A DNA stretch of 7,987 nucleotides from Aphodosoma sp044433285 (lineage in GTDB: Bacteria > Bacteroidota > Bacteroidia > Bacteroidales > Paludibacteraceae), in NCBI GenBank assembly GCA_044433285.1, contig JAWXTU010000105.1, positions 1 to 7,987 on the forward strand, given 5' to 3'. Every line of letters starts with the position of its first letter. The stretch's first letter is position 1. Shown here piece after piece: positions 1-6,687 of the stretch. The notes beneath the pieces are model-generated. The model was not told the origin of the DNA. It saw nothing but the letters and a program-made list of their open reading frames with translations, and made no database searches. The translations under genes and the position numbers were made by a program.

Positions 1-545
1 ATAATAAATCCTATCTGGTAGGTTCGCTGCATCTTGGTGCTACATATAATATTAATAATTGGTATTCGTTAGGCGGTGGTGTAGATGCTTTTTACGATGG
101 CGCATTTGTGCAACAGGGGATTACCAGTGATATGACGGCAGAGGAAAAAGTGGCGCAAAGGCAAAACACTACATACAATCGTTATCTATTTACCGTAGAT
201 AAATTTTCAAATAAAGTGCGTGTGGGTATCTCGATAAATAATGAGTTTAAGGTCGGAAGAGTAACAGCTTTATTAGATTGGGGTGTGTATGTTTATGATC
301 CAGTTCGATGCGTATATGGTCTACAAGCAGATGTAGAAAACCGTTCTATGTTCTACCTCTATGATGTTGACTTAGAAGATGGTTGGAACTATTTTCGATT
401 AGGTTTGCGTTGTCGTGTATGGGATAATTTATTCGTTCAAGCCTCACTTAAAACTCACCTACAAAAGGCAGAGATGATAGAATGGGGCATAGGATATAAA
501 ATACCCTACGCCCCAAAACGATTAAATCACGGCAAATTATATTAA
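1..545 (+). CDS. PagL-like / acyloxyacyl hydrolase family outer-membrane protein, 3' part
   Basis: The frame is open from base 3 to a TAA at 543-545, giving 180 residues with no start in the window, so the N-terminus and signal peptide lie upstream. A GTG at 108 is an internal Val, because coding-like sequence continues upstream of it (for example LGATYNINNWYSLGGGVDAFYDG in shortened form: LGATYNINNWYSLGGG). The protein alternates short polar and aromatic stretches, as expected of an outer-membrane beta-barrel. Its end carries the block THLQKAEMIEWGIGYK (His codon at 456, Glu codons at 471 and 480), which resembles the C-terminus of Bacteroidota proteins annotated as acyloxyacyl hydrolase in the PagL lipid A 3-O-deacylase family. 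PagL enzymes remove a 3-O-linked acyl chain from lipid A in the outer membrane. The classical HxS is HLQ here, so catalytic activity is uncertain. It converges on ftcD. The family call is from memory of the motif; another small barrel protein is possible. Confidence 0.5.
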   Translation, partial: NKSYLVGSLHLGATYNINNWYSLGGGVDAFYDGAFVQQGITSDMTAEEKVAQRQNTTYNRYLFTVDKFSNKVRVGISINNEFKVGRVTALLDWGVYVYDPVRCVYGLQADVENRSMFYLYDVDLEDGWNYFRLGLRCRVWDNLFVQASLKTHLQKAEMIEWGIGYKIPYAPKRLNHGKLY

Positions 546-590
546 GGGGAGATTTAGTCGCCCTAAAGTAGATTGACCTAGGTCCCCCCT
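546..590. terminator. Palindrome-rich gap between convergent genes, probable bidirectional terminator
   Basis: The 54 bases between the PagL-like stop (545) and the ftcD stop (600) hold several nested pairings. GGGGA at 546-550 can pair with TCCCC at 583-587. TTTAG at 553-557 pairs with CTAAA at 563-567 around a five-base loop. GACCTAGGTC at 575-584 is a perfect palindrome. These pairings compete, so more than one fold is possible. There is no long T tract after the stems, so it is not a textbook intrinsic terminator. The position between two converging stop codons makes termination the most likely role, and that is inference. Confidence 0.4.
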
Positions 591-599
591 CACTATATA

Positions 600-2297
600 T
601 TATCCTATTTTAGCGTTTACTATCGCAAGCACTTCACTCTCTAGTCTGCAAGCCTCAGCAGCAATTTCATTTGCCTCAGCTACCAATTTATCGGCACATT
701 CACGATCTTTAAGTCCCGAAGCATTGATTTTTACATTTAATAGAGCACCGAGTACAGCAGCACGAGCAGCCAAAGCACCTACACCAGCATCAGATACCGA
801 GTTAGGATTACCCTCTTTTGCCATCATTTTCACTAGAGGGAAACATTTAAGAGATGCTTTCATTGTCTCTAGTGGTATTTGTGTGGCATATAGTGTAGCC
901 TCTTGCATCGCTTTTGCACGAGCAGCTTTCTCCTCTGGTGTCGATTTTGGCATAGCAAATACGTCCATAATTCCGTTAAATGCCTCAGTATCTTCGTCTA
1001 CTAACCAAAGTAGATGACTCATAAGTTCTTGCCCTTTATCAGCCCACTCCGAGAAGAACTCCCAACGAGCGTCCCAGCCAGCCTTGTGGCTAGATAAGTT
1101 GGCTACCATAGTACCAAGTGCAGCAGATAATGAACCCATATAAGCCGCAATAGAACCACCACCAGGTGCAGGACTTTCACTTGCAGTCTCCTCAGCAAAC
1201 CCTCTGCAAGTCATCTCTACTAAACTTTTAGAGCTATGATTTTCAAGCATATACTCAATCACTTTCTCTTTAGGGTCGAACGGTTTAAGTTCGTCAAGTC
1301 CCATCGATTTGATAGCAATTTTCATCAACTCCTCATCGTGCAAACCAACAGAGCGTTGTTGTTTGCGCAAGAAATATTTACCAGCGTCGATAAGAGTAGA
1401 TTTTGGCACAACACCCACAATTTCAGTACCTGTAACTCGCACGCCACGTTCAGCTGCACATCTACACACCTCGTCAAATGCGATATGTAGTGGTGCTTTT
1501 TTTGTGTCGTTAATATTCATAGATACTTGAGCAATACCATATTCGTCAATAAACCAACCGATTGCTTTAGTGCCAGGTAGAGTTCCTGGAATCATAATAT
1601 CGTTGCCATTCTCATCTTTTTGGATTTTGCCAACAGGCGAACCACCTTCGCGCATCGGACGTCCTTTCTCTCTTATGTCAAAAGCGATAGCATTTGCACG
1701 GCGAGTAGATGTAGTGTTTAGGTTGTAGTTAACAGCGATAAGTACCTCACGTGCTCCAACAGCAGTAGCTCCCGATTTCGCAGTAGTCTCACTCCACACC
1801 TTAGCACCAAAATCTGGTTGTTCGTTCTCATCAGCAAAACGAGTGCTCAACGCCTCATATTCACCTTTGCGTGCGATAGCCAAGTTTTTGCGCTCTGGTT
1901 TAATGGCTGCCTCTTCATAAGCGTATACCGGGATACCCAATTCATCGCCAATGCGTCTGCCCAATTCACGAGCATATTCAACACATTCAGCCATTGTCAA
2001 CCCAGAGATTGGCACAAGCGGACATACATCTGTAGCTCCCATACGTGGGTGCGCTCCGTGGTGCTGGCGCATATCAATCAGCTCTGCTGCTTTGCGTACT
2101 GCTCTAAATGCTGCCTCCATCACTGGTTTTGGCTCTCCCACAAATACAACCACCGTACGGTTAGTTGCCTCACCTGGGTCTACATCAAGTAGTTTCACCC
2201 CGTCTACTTTCTCGATTTCATCTGTAATTTGTTTAATAACAGATAGATTGCGTCCTTCAGAAAAATTCGGTACGCATTGGATAATTTGTTTGTTCAC
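600..2297 (-). CDS. ftcD: Bifunctional glutamate formimidoyltransferase / formimidoyltetrahydrofolate cyclodeaminase
   Basis: A 565-residue protein that moves the formimino group of N-formimino-L-glutamate (from histidine breakdown) to tetrahydrofolate, then deaminates the product to 5,10-methenyl-THF plus ammonia, in the cytoplasm. Residues 1-180 and about 181-325 form the two transferase subdomains: the start QCVPNFSEGR is typical, and GAHPRMGATDVCP (81-93) contains His83, matching the catalytic His82 of mammalian FTCD. Residues about 355-560 form the cyclodeaminase, with PAPGGGS at 376-382 and GNPNSVSDAGVGA at 497-509. The length is close to the roughly 540-residue fused enzyme of animals, and both halves look intact. 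The start is GTG at 2297: the only in-frame upstream codons before a TAA are ATA/ATT/TTA, and this start fits the family N-terminus. No other hut genes are in the window. Upstream lies the inverted-repeat segment. Confidence 0.95.
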   Translation of the reverse strand: MNKQIIQCVPNFSEGRNLSVIKQITDEIEKVDGVKLLDVDPGEATNRTVVVFVGEPKPVMEAAFRAVRKAAELIDMRQHHGAHPRMGATDVCPLVPISGLTMAECVEYARELGRRIGDELGIPVYAYEEAAIKPERKNLAIARKGEYEALSTRFADENEQPDFGAKVWSETTAKSGATAVGAREVLIAVNYNLNTTSTRRANAIAFDIREKGRPMREGGSPVGKIQKDENGNDIMIPGTLPGTKAIGWFIDEYGIAQVSMNINDTKKAPLHIAFDEVCRCAAERGVRVTGTEIVGVVPKSTLIDAGKYFLRKQQRSVGLHDEELMKIAIKSMGLDELKPFDPKEKVIEYMLENHSSKSLVEMTCRGFAEETASESPAPGGGSIAAYMGSLSAALGTMVANLSSHKAGWDARWEFFSEWADKGQELMSHLLWLVDEDTEAFNGIMDVFAMPKSTPEEKAARAKAMQEATLYATQIPLETMKASLKCFPLVKMMAKEGNPNSVSDAGVGALAARAAVLGALLNVKINASGLKDRECADKLVAEANEIAAEACRLESEVLAIVNAKIG

Positions 2298-2313
2298 AAT
2301 TAAAATTATTTAG

Positions 2314-2522
2314 TTAAGGGGACTTCTAAAACTGCTTTGCAGAAATTTTTGAAAAATTATTAGAACTATTTTGACTAGCAATATAACGAGTTTAGCGGGC
2401 TAAATGAGTGATATAAGAGGTAAAATAGGCTAATAAGGCTCAAAAATATCGCAAAAGAACTGTTTAGAGTCTCATATTATTAATTTAATTTTTTAATCGG
2501 GGAGTTTTAGAAGTCCCCTTAA
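2314..2522. repeat. 209-base segment bounded by a perfect 20-bp inverted repeat (MITE-like or invertible segment)
   Basis: TTAAGGGGACTTCTAAAACT at 2314-2333 is repeated as its exact reverse complement at 2503-2522, enclosing 169 bases with no credible ORF. The right arm begins three bases beyond the Dam-like gene's end (2527), and the left arm sits 16 bases from the ftcD start. No exact target duplication abuts the arms; TTTAG occurs at 2309-2313 and, three bases off the arm, at 2526-2530. The interior holds smaller palindromes: CTGC-TTT-GCAG (2332-2342), AATTTTT-G-AAAAATT (2344-2358) and TTTAGC-GG-GCTAAA (2391-2404). The right arm alone can also fold, pairing GGGGA 2499-2503 with TCCCC 2514-2518. 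Long terminal repeats around a short non-coding body fit a MITE. Repeat-flanked invertible promoters are also known in Bacteroidales. The repeat is certain; its role is not. Confidence 0.85.
2441..2448 (-). promoter_or_regulatory. Possible Bacteroidota -7 promoter element facing ftcD
   Basis: Read on the minus strand, 2448-2441 is TATTTTTG, a full match to the Bacteroidota -7 consensus TAnnTTTG. It lies inside the inverted-repeat segment, about 145 bases upstream of the ftcD start and pointing towards it. I see no TTTG -33 element at the expected 19-21 bases further upstream, and an eight-base match in A/T-rich DNA can easily be chance. If real, ftcD would have a leader of about 135 bases. 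Confidence 0.25.
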
Positions 2523-2526
2523 GTGT

Positions 2527-3660
2527 TTAGTAATTTCTAATTAATAGATGCTCAGCACTTTTGTTATTTCTATTCATAAAACTAACTAGATATTTTTTGT
2601 CAAAAATATCTATATTTAACCCGCTATTTTCATATAACGATAATATAAAAGGTGTGTTTTTTATTATCATCATCCATTTGCTTTTGCACTCGTTAATTAA
2701 ATATTTTGATAATCGTATTTGGTCTGATTTGTCAAAAATATTTTGTGCATATGTACTAAATTCGCTATCGTATGGAGGATCTAAAAAAATGAAATCATTT
2801 TCGTTAGGATTATATTTTTTTAGAAAATCTTCAAAATCCAAATTTTCAATTTTAGTTTTAGAAAATAGTGAAGATAATTTTTCAGACTTATAGTAATTAA
2901 TTTTTTTAGATAGAGATTTTTTATTGTATCCTATACCTCCAAAGGGTACATTAAATTCACCTTTATCATTATATCTAAACATTCCACTGTATGAATAGTT
3001 TCTAATAAACATAAATAGAGCAGAAGCCAACTCTTTATTTTTTTCTAGCAAGACCTTATCGTTATACAAAGTTCTCAAATGCATATATAAGGCACTCATA
3101 TATGCAGTATTTATATTGTCCTTTATATCTTTTATAGGCATCTCACCCTTTGATAATTCAATTTTATACATTCTCGAAACTTTTCGAGTTAGATTTTTTA
3201 TCACTTCGGGAACTAAAAGGTTAGTTTGCCATATATCTTTTTTATCGAAAATTGTATTAAAAAAAGCAGAATTGCTATTTGTATTATCTTCGATCTCTCT
3301 ATTAAACTCGTTGATAGTAATTCTATTACATCTAAAATCTATATAGTAATCAACTAAATGGTTTTGTTTCTCTGCATACGACAGCATTTTACTCCATGCA
3401 AGAGTTATTTCGTTGATATAGTAGAAAAAAAGTTTATCATTTGATGAAATTTTAGAATAAAAGTTTATAAGTTCATCAGATTTATCATTGATAAAATATT
3501 TATCCGCTAAAATAGAGGTATATACAGACCCTCCACCTACAAAAGGTTCAAAATATGACTCTATATTTTGGGGTGAATTGGGTAAAATATATTTGAGTTC
3601 TTTTTCTTTTCCTCCAGCCCATTTTATAATGGCATGTAGTTGATTATTTTTTTCTTGCAT
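2527..3660 (-). CDS. Dam-like D12-class DNA N6-adenine methyltransferase
   Basis: A 377-residue alpha-class methyltransferase that moves a methyl group from S-adenosylmethionine to adenine N6 in double-stranded DNA. Motif X is IIKWAGGKEK (11-20), the SAM-binding motif I is FEPFVGGGS (37-45), and the catalytic motif IV is FLDPPYDS (292-299). Between them, RYNDKGEFNVPFGG (229-242) matches the conserved block of the Dam/DpnM/M.EcoRV group. It is about 100 residues longer than E. coli Dam; the extra length lies mainly around 75-185, a probable enlarged target-recognition region. The ATG at 3660 is two bases after the stop of the beta-class methyltransferase, so they are almost surely co-translated with the endonuclease upstream. 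A run of seven A occurs at codons 3-5. Composition is clearly A/T-richer than ftcD and the glycosyltransferase, suggesting transfer. The target site cannot be read from sequence; GATC or a related site is only a guess. Confidence 0.92.
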   Translation of the reverse strand: MQEKNNQLHAIIKWAGGKEKELKYILPNSPQNIESYFEPFVGGGSVYTSILADKYFINDKSDELINFYSKISSNDKLFFYYINEITLAWSKMLSYAEKQNHLVDYYIDFRCNRITINEFNREIEDNTNSNSAFFNTIFDKKDIWQTNLLVPEVIKNLTRKVSRMYKIELSKGEMPIKDIKDNINTAYMSALYMHLRTLYNDKVLLEKNKELASALFMFIRNYSYSGMFRYNDKGEFNVPFGGIGYNKKSLSKKINYYKSEKLSSLFSKTKIENLDFEDFLKKYNPNENDFIFLDPPYDSEFSTYAQNIFDKSDQIRLSKYLINECKSKWMMIIKNTPFILSLYENSGLNIDIFDKKYLVSFMNRNNKSAEHLLIRNY

Positions 3661-3662
3661 AT

Positions 3663-4382
3663 TTAAAAAAGTCTATTTTCAATTCGTTCTTTTGCTGCAT
3701 CGTAATATTGTTGGTTTATTTCCATTCCAATATATTTGCGTTTTAAGTTTATAGCAGCTACACCAACAGAACCTACGCCCATAAATGGGTCTAAAATAAC
3801 ATCATCTTCATTTGTTGCAATGTTTATTATTTTTTTTAATATTGATGTTGGTTTCTGTGCTGGATGTTTTGGGTTAGATAATCGCTCAGGTCTCATACAT
3901 ATTGGACTTTCAATAAAATTATGCATCTCAGCCTGAGATATGAAATTCCAAGTATGTTTTTTGTTCCAACAGCAGAATATCATTTCACAGCTATTTAAGA
4001 AACCAGCCTTAAATATTTTAGGTGCAGGATTAGTTTTATGCCATATCATAAATTGTGAAGTGTCAAATTTATGATTGAGACAGTTATACCAACGCCCAAT
4101 CTGGTTGTATGATGTGAAGATAAATAGATTACCTGTTGGCTTTAGTACTCTTAAAAATTCATCTATCCACTCCTCTGGATTAAAATCTATATGATCCCAA
4201 TCAGCAATATCATTATTCATTGGGGTTCTTCCTGGTAAATTAATATTGCCAGTAGAATGCTTTCCTATATTATACGGAGGGTCGGTAAAAAGGAAATCAA
4301 CAAAATTATCTGGTATTTTCTTTAATAATTCTCTACTGTCCCCTTGTAAAAGGACTTTACTCCATTTATTCTCTTTTGTCAT
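3663..4382 (-). CDS. Beta-class DNA methyltransferase (probably N6-adenine) of type II R-M module
   Basis: A 239-residue methyltransferase with the beta-class (permuted) motif order. The catalytic TDPPYNIG (33-40) comes first, and HPAQKP (173-178, motif X), LDPFMGVGSVG (197-207, SAM-binding motif I) and GMEI (219-222, motif II) come at the C-terminus. DPPY usually marks N6-adenine transfer, whereas beta-class N4-cytosine enzymes more often have SPPY, so adenine is the likely target base. The size is compact but complete for the group, comparable to DpnA. The ATG start at 4382 overlaps the endonuclease stop in an ATGA (4379-4382), a sign of translational coupling, and the Dam-like gene follows two bases downstream. 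Codons 182-185 contain a run of eight A (T8 at 3830-3837 on the plus strand). The target sequence is unknown. Confidence 0.9.
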   Translation of the reverse strand: MTKENKWSKVLLQGDSRELLKKIPDNFVDFLFTDPPYNIGKHSTGNINLPGRTPMNNDIADWDHIDFNPEEWIDEFLRVLKPTGNLFIFTSYNQIGRWYNCLNHKFDTSQFMIWHKTNPAPKIFKAGFLNSCEMIFCCWNKKHTWNFISQAEMHNFIESPICMRPERLSNPKHPAQKPTSILKKIINIATNEDDVILDPFMGVGSVGVAAINLKRKYIGMEINQQYYDAAKERIENRLF

Positions 4383-5185
4383 TCTTGTAAGTAAGCATTT
4401 TTGATTCTCTCTAAAGCGTCTATTATAGTATGTGCATTCTTTTCGTACTCATCAATGACTATATCATATCCATTTTCTGAACAGCATATCATATTCCAAA
4501 AGTCTCTACTTATTAATAGTTCATCTTGTGAAAAAAACTGTAGAACTCTACTTTGTGTCCAAGGATTTCCTTCTCCATATCTATTATATGCGGTGGCGAA
4601 ATGTATTTTAATGTTAGCATTATTACCAAGGTTATTTTTCAGTATGCAGTACTGTTCTAAAATGGCTTCTTTCTCTGAACGGGCTTTTTTATTATCCAAA
4701 TCACCTCCGATTTTCAATTCAATGAGATGATGAATATTATTTTTCTCGTCAAAGAGGTAGTAGTCGCTGTCGTGTCGTTTATTAATGCGGTTGTTATTAA
4801 TACATGTTGTTAAATTGCTATAATCGTTTATAGATGGTTTCTTAGTGTGTCTTTTATATTCTTCTAGCAATCTAGCTATATTACTAGTCTGTTCTTCGTA
4901 AATGTAGCCATCAACGTATTGGTTTACTATATAATTTAATCTGGCTATTTGTATTGCCATATTTTCTAGCATGTTTCCAAGACTGCTGTCAAGAGAGCGA
5001 GCTAAAGCTGAATAGTATTGTATATCTGAGCCTAATGCAGCAATGAAGATATTATGAATTTTCATATTTATCACACCTGTTGGACTATTTACTTCAGATA
5101 AGTGTCTGTCTGAAAATCCACTAGCATAACCATTGATGGAACTTGCAACAATAGCTCTGATTGCTGTTTCTTGATTTGTTATCAT
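4379..5185 (-). CDS. Type II restriction endonuclease, possibly TdeIII/MjaII-like
   Basis: A 268-residue protein that should cut unmodified DNA at the site protected by its methyltransferase partner(s). It overlaps the beta-class methyltransferase by four bases, the usual R-M arrangement. A PD-(D/E)XK nuclease core is plausible: Asp139/Asp141 in HDSDYYLFD, then IELK (155-158) with Glu156 and Lys158, followed by EKEAILEQY (171-179). The N-terminal SLDSSLGNMLENMA (64-77), the AYNRYGEGNPW stretch (199-209) and DFWNMI...GYDIVIDEY (228-247) have the layout I associate with the TdeIII endonuclease family, members of which are reported to recognise GGNCC. That assignment is from memory and moderate at best; the role as the R component rests more firmly on context and the nuclease-like core. 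The ATG at 5185 is 10 bases after the glycosyltransferase stop. There is no signal peptide or membrane segment. Confidence 0.7.
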   Translation of the reverse strand: MITNQETAIRAIVASSINGYASGFSDRHLSEVNSPTGVINMKIHNIFIAALGSDIQYYSALARSLDSSLGNMLENMAIQIARLNYIVNQYVDGYIYEEQTSNIARLLEEYKRHTKKPSINDYSNLTTCINNNRINKRHDSDYYLFDEKNNIHHLIELKIGGDLDNKKARSEKEAILEQYCILKNNLGNNANIKIHFATAYNRYGEGNPWTQSRVLQFFSQDELLISRDFWNMICCSENGYDIVIDEYEKNAHTIIDALERIKNAYLQE

Positions 5186-5195
5186 ATTGTATTTG

Positions 5196-6674
5196 TTAGT
5201 TTAGTGTTTTTTTGTTCATCTCTATTCGCGCTATCAGTTCCATAGTGCGGATTTTATCTTTATATAAATTGTTTGTATTGATTTTTGTTATATCTAGTGC
5301 GGCATCGGAGTTGCCTTCCCAACGGCGACAGAGATATAGCGAATCATATATTCGTCCGATTTGGTAGTTGCGACTAAATCTCAACCCCAGAGCGTAGTCC
5401 TCACCGTAACTAGTGTTTGGCACTTTAATCTCTCTGAGTAGTGGAGTGTAGAAAGCTCTTGGAGCTCCTAATCCGTTGATACGTAGCGCATTATTGCGTC
5501 CGTTTTCTGGTGTCCACTCTTTGTGGTCAATCAGCCCGGGTGCAATAGTCTCTAAATCACCGTTAGTCATTATATACGACCCTACCACCATTGCACAATT
5601 CTGTGAGTAAAACGCATCTACAATTGTTTGCAGTGTATTTTCATCTTCGTAGAGGTCGTCAGAGTCGAGTTGCACAGCAAATTTACCGCATTTGGGACAA
5701 TCTACTCCAGTATTCCAGCATCCGCCAATACCTAAATCTTTGCGCTCTGGTATAATATGTATCACTCTATCGTCTTGTGCTGCATAGCGAGAAATAATCT
5801 CTCCAGTGCCATCGGTCGAGTAGTTATCCACTATTATCAAATTGAATTTAAATGATGCCTTTTGTAGCAACACAGATTTAATCGCATCTTCTATCGTACG
5901 TGCTCTATCTCGCACAGGAATAATCACTGATGCTTCATATTCAAAATCAGATAAATCAAAATTCACATCATCAAACTGCGGTTGAAGATAACCCCCTATA
6001 GCTTTTAAATGTTCGGTGCATACCTCCTCCATCTCAATTTGCACTGCACGATTTTTAGGGTCTACGTAGTCGAACTGTTTCTCACCGCTTTTGCGATTAT
6101 CAAGCTCTACCTCCGAGTATAAAAACTCGTTGATACGCATTATTTGAGATGTTTCGCTCACCTTGAGTCGCAAATCATACAATGCCGCAAATTTATACTC
6201 TCTCTCAGTTGCACTCACCGCTTGGCGCAATGCCGAGCCACGATAAAAGAGTAGCGAACCAAAATCAAAATCGTCGCGCAACGCTCCCATCTGATAGTCA
6301 ATTGTAGGCGATGCAGTCCGTTTTCCATCAGCAATTTTGTAGTAATCGCTATATATCATACCCACAGTTTCAGACCCCGAGGCTAAATTATAAAATCTCT
6401 CAAGGCTATATTGTCCGAGTTCAAGCGAGGTATATTTTCTATAGATAAGTGCAAACTCACTGTCGCAATGCAAAGCAATCTGTTTCAGTGTATTGCTACT
6501 AGTCATCGAGTCAATAGCTATAGTTTCGCACCCCTCGCACTCTACCGCAGATGCATATTCAGGCGTAGCCAGTAAAAATATTTTATTCACCAACTCCGAC
6601 TCGCGTAATGATTTAATCGTAGCATTTAGTTGCTCAGCATTTTGTGCAGCCACAAAACAGTTTATCTTATTCAT
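5196..6674 (-). CDS. Two-domain family 2 (GT-A) glycosyltransferase
   Basis: A 492-residue protein with a clear GT2 domain in its C-terminal half: ASVIIPVRDRARTIEDAI (248-265), the nucleotide-sugar-binding IIVDNYSTDGT (280-290), the metal-binding DXD as QLDSDDLY (335-342), and a GEDYALGLR acceptor/base region (424-432) followed by RRWEGNSDA (450-458). Residues 1-200 look like a second, degenerate GT-A-like unit (start CFVAAQNAEQLNATI, IYSDYYKIADGKR at 107-119) lacking an obvious intact DXD. No membrane helices are visible, so it is probably cytoplasmic, building a cell-surface glycan or glycolipid; the sugar and acceptor are unknown. Three cysteines (319, 326, 329) lie just before the DXD. 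It sits 13 bases after one R-M module and 10 before another, yet its base composition is richer in G/C than theirs, suggesting a resident gene rather than an R-M component. The ATG at 6674 fits the first beta-strand. Confidence 0.85.
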   Translation of the reverse strand: MNKINCFVAAQNAEQLNATIKSLRESELVNKIFLLATPEYASAVECEGCETIAIDSMTSSNTLKQIALHCDSEFALIYRKYTSLELGQYSLERFYNLASGSETVGMIYSDYYKIADGKRTASPTIDYQMGALRDDFDFGSLLFYRGSALRQAVSATEREYKFAALYDLRLKVSETSQIMRINEFLYSEVELDNRKSGEKQFDYVDPKNRAVQIEMEEVCTEHLKAIGGYLQPQFDDVNFDLSDFEYEASVIIPVRDRARTIEDAIKSVLLQKASFKFNLIIVDNYSTDGTGEIISRYAAQDDRVIHIIPERKDLGIGGCWNTGVDCPKCGKFAVQLDSDDLYEDENTLQTIVDAFYSQNCAMVVGSYIMTNGDLETIAPGLIDHKEWTPENGRNNALRINGLGAPRAFYTPLLREIKVPNTSYGEDYALGLRFSRNYQIGRIYDSLYLCRRWEGNSDAALDITKINTNNLYKDKIRTMELIARIEMNKKTLN

Positions 6675-6687
6675 GGTGATCGGTTTG

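Noticed and set aside
108..545. Starting the PagL-like gene at the GTG at base 108
   Set aside because: The frame is open and coding-like back to the window edge with typical barrel sequence, so the real start is upstream.
724..2313. Several plus-strand open frames across the ftcD region
   Set aside because: They lie antisense to an intact, strongly recognisable ftcD and translate to low-complexity, Cys/Ser/His-rich sequence without motifs.
2499..2518. Right inverted-repeat hairpin as an intrinsic terminator of the Dam-like gene
   Set aside because: The 5-bp GGGGA/TCCCC stem with a 10-base loop is followed on the minus strand by GATTAAAAAA rather than a T tract; it is only a weak candidate.
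2561..4730. Plus-strand open frames opposite the R-M genes
   Set aside because: They are hydrophobic Phe/Ile/Ser-rich translations expected from the reverse of Lys/Asn/Asp-rich A/T-rich genes; no motifs or starts stand out.
5196..6674. Glycosyltransferase as a DNA-base-modifying enzyme of the R-M operon
   Set aside because: No hydroxymethyl-pyrimidine-forming gene is nearby, the protein has normal GT2 motifs for sugar-glycan work, and its composition differs from the R-M genes.
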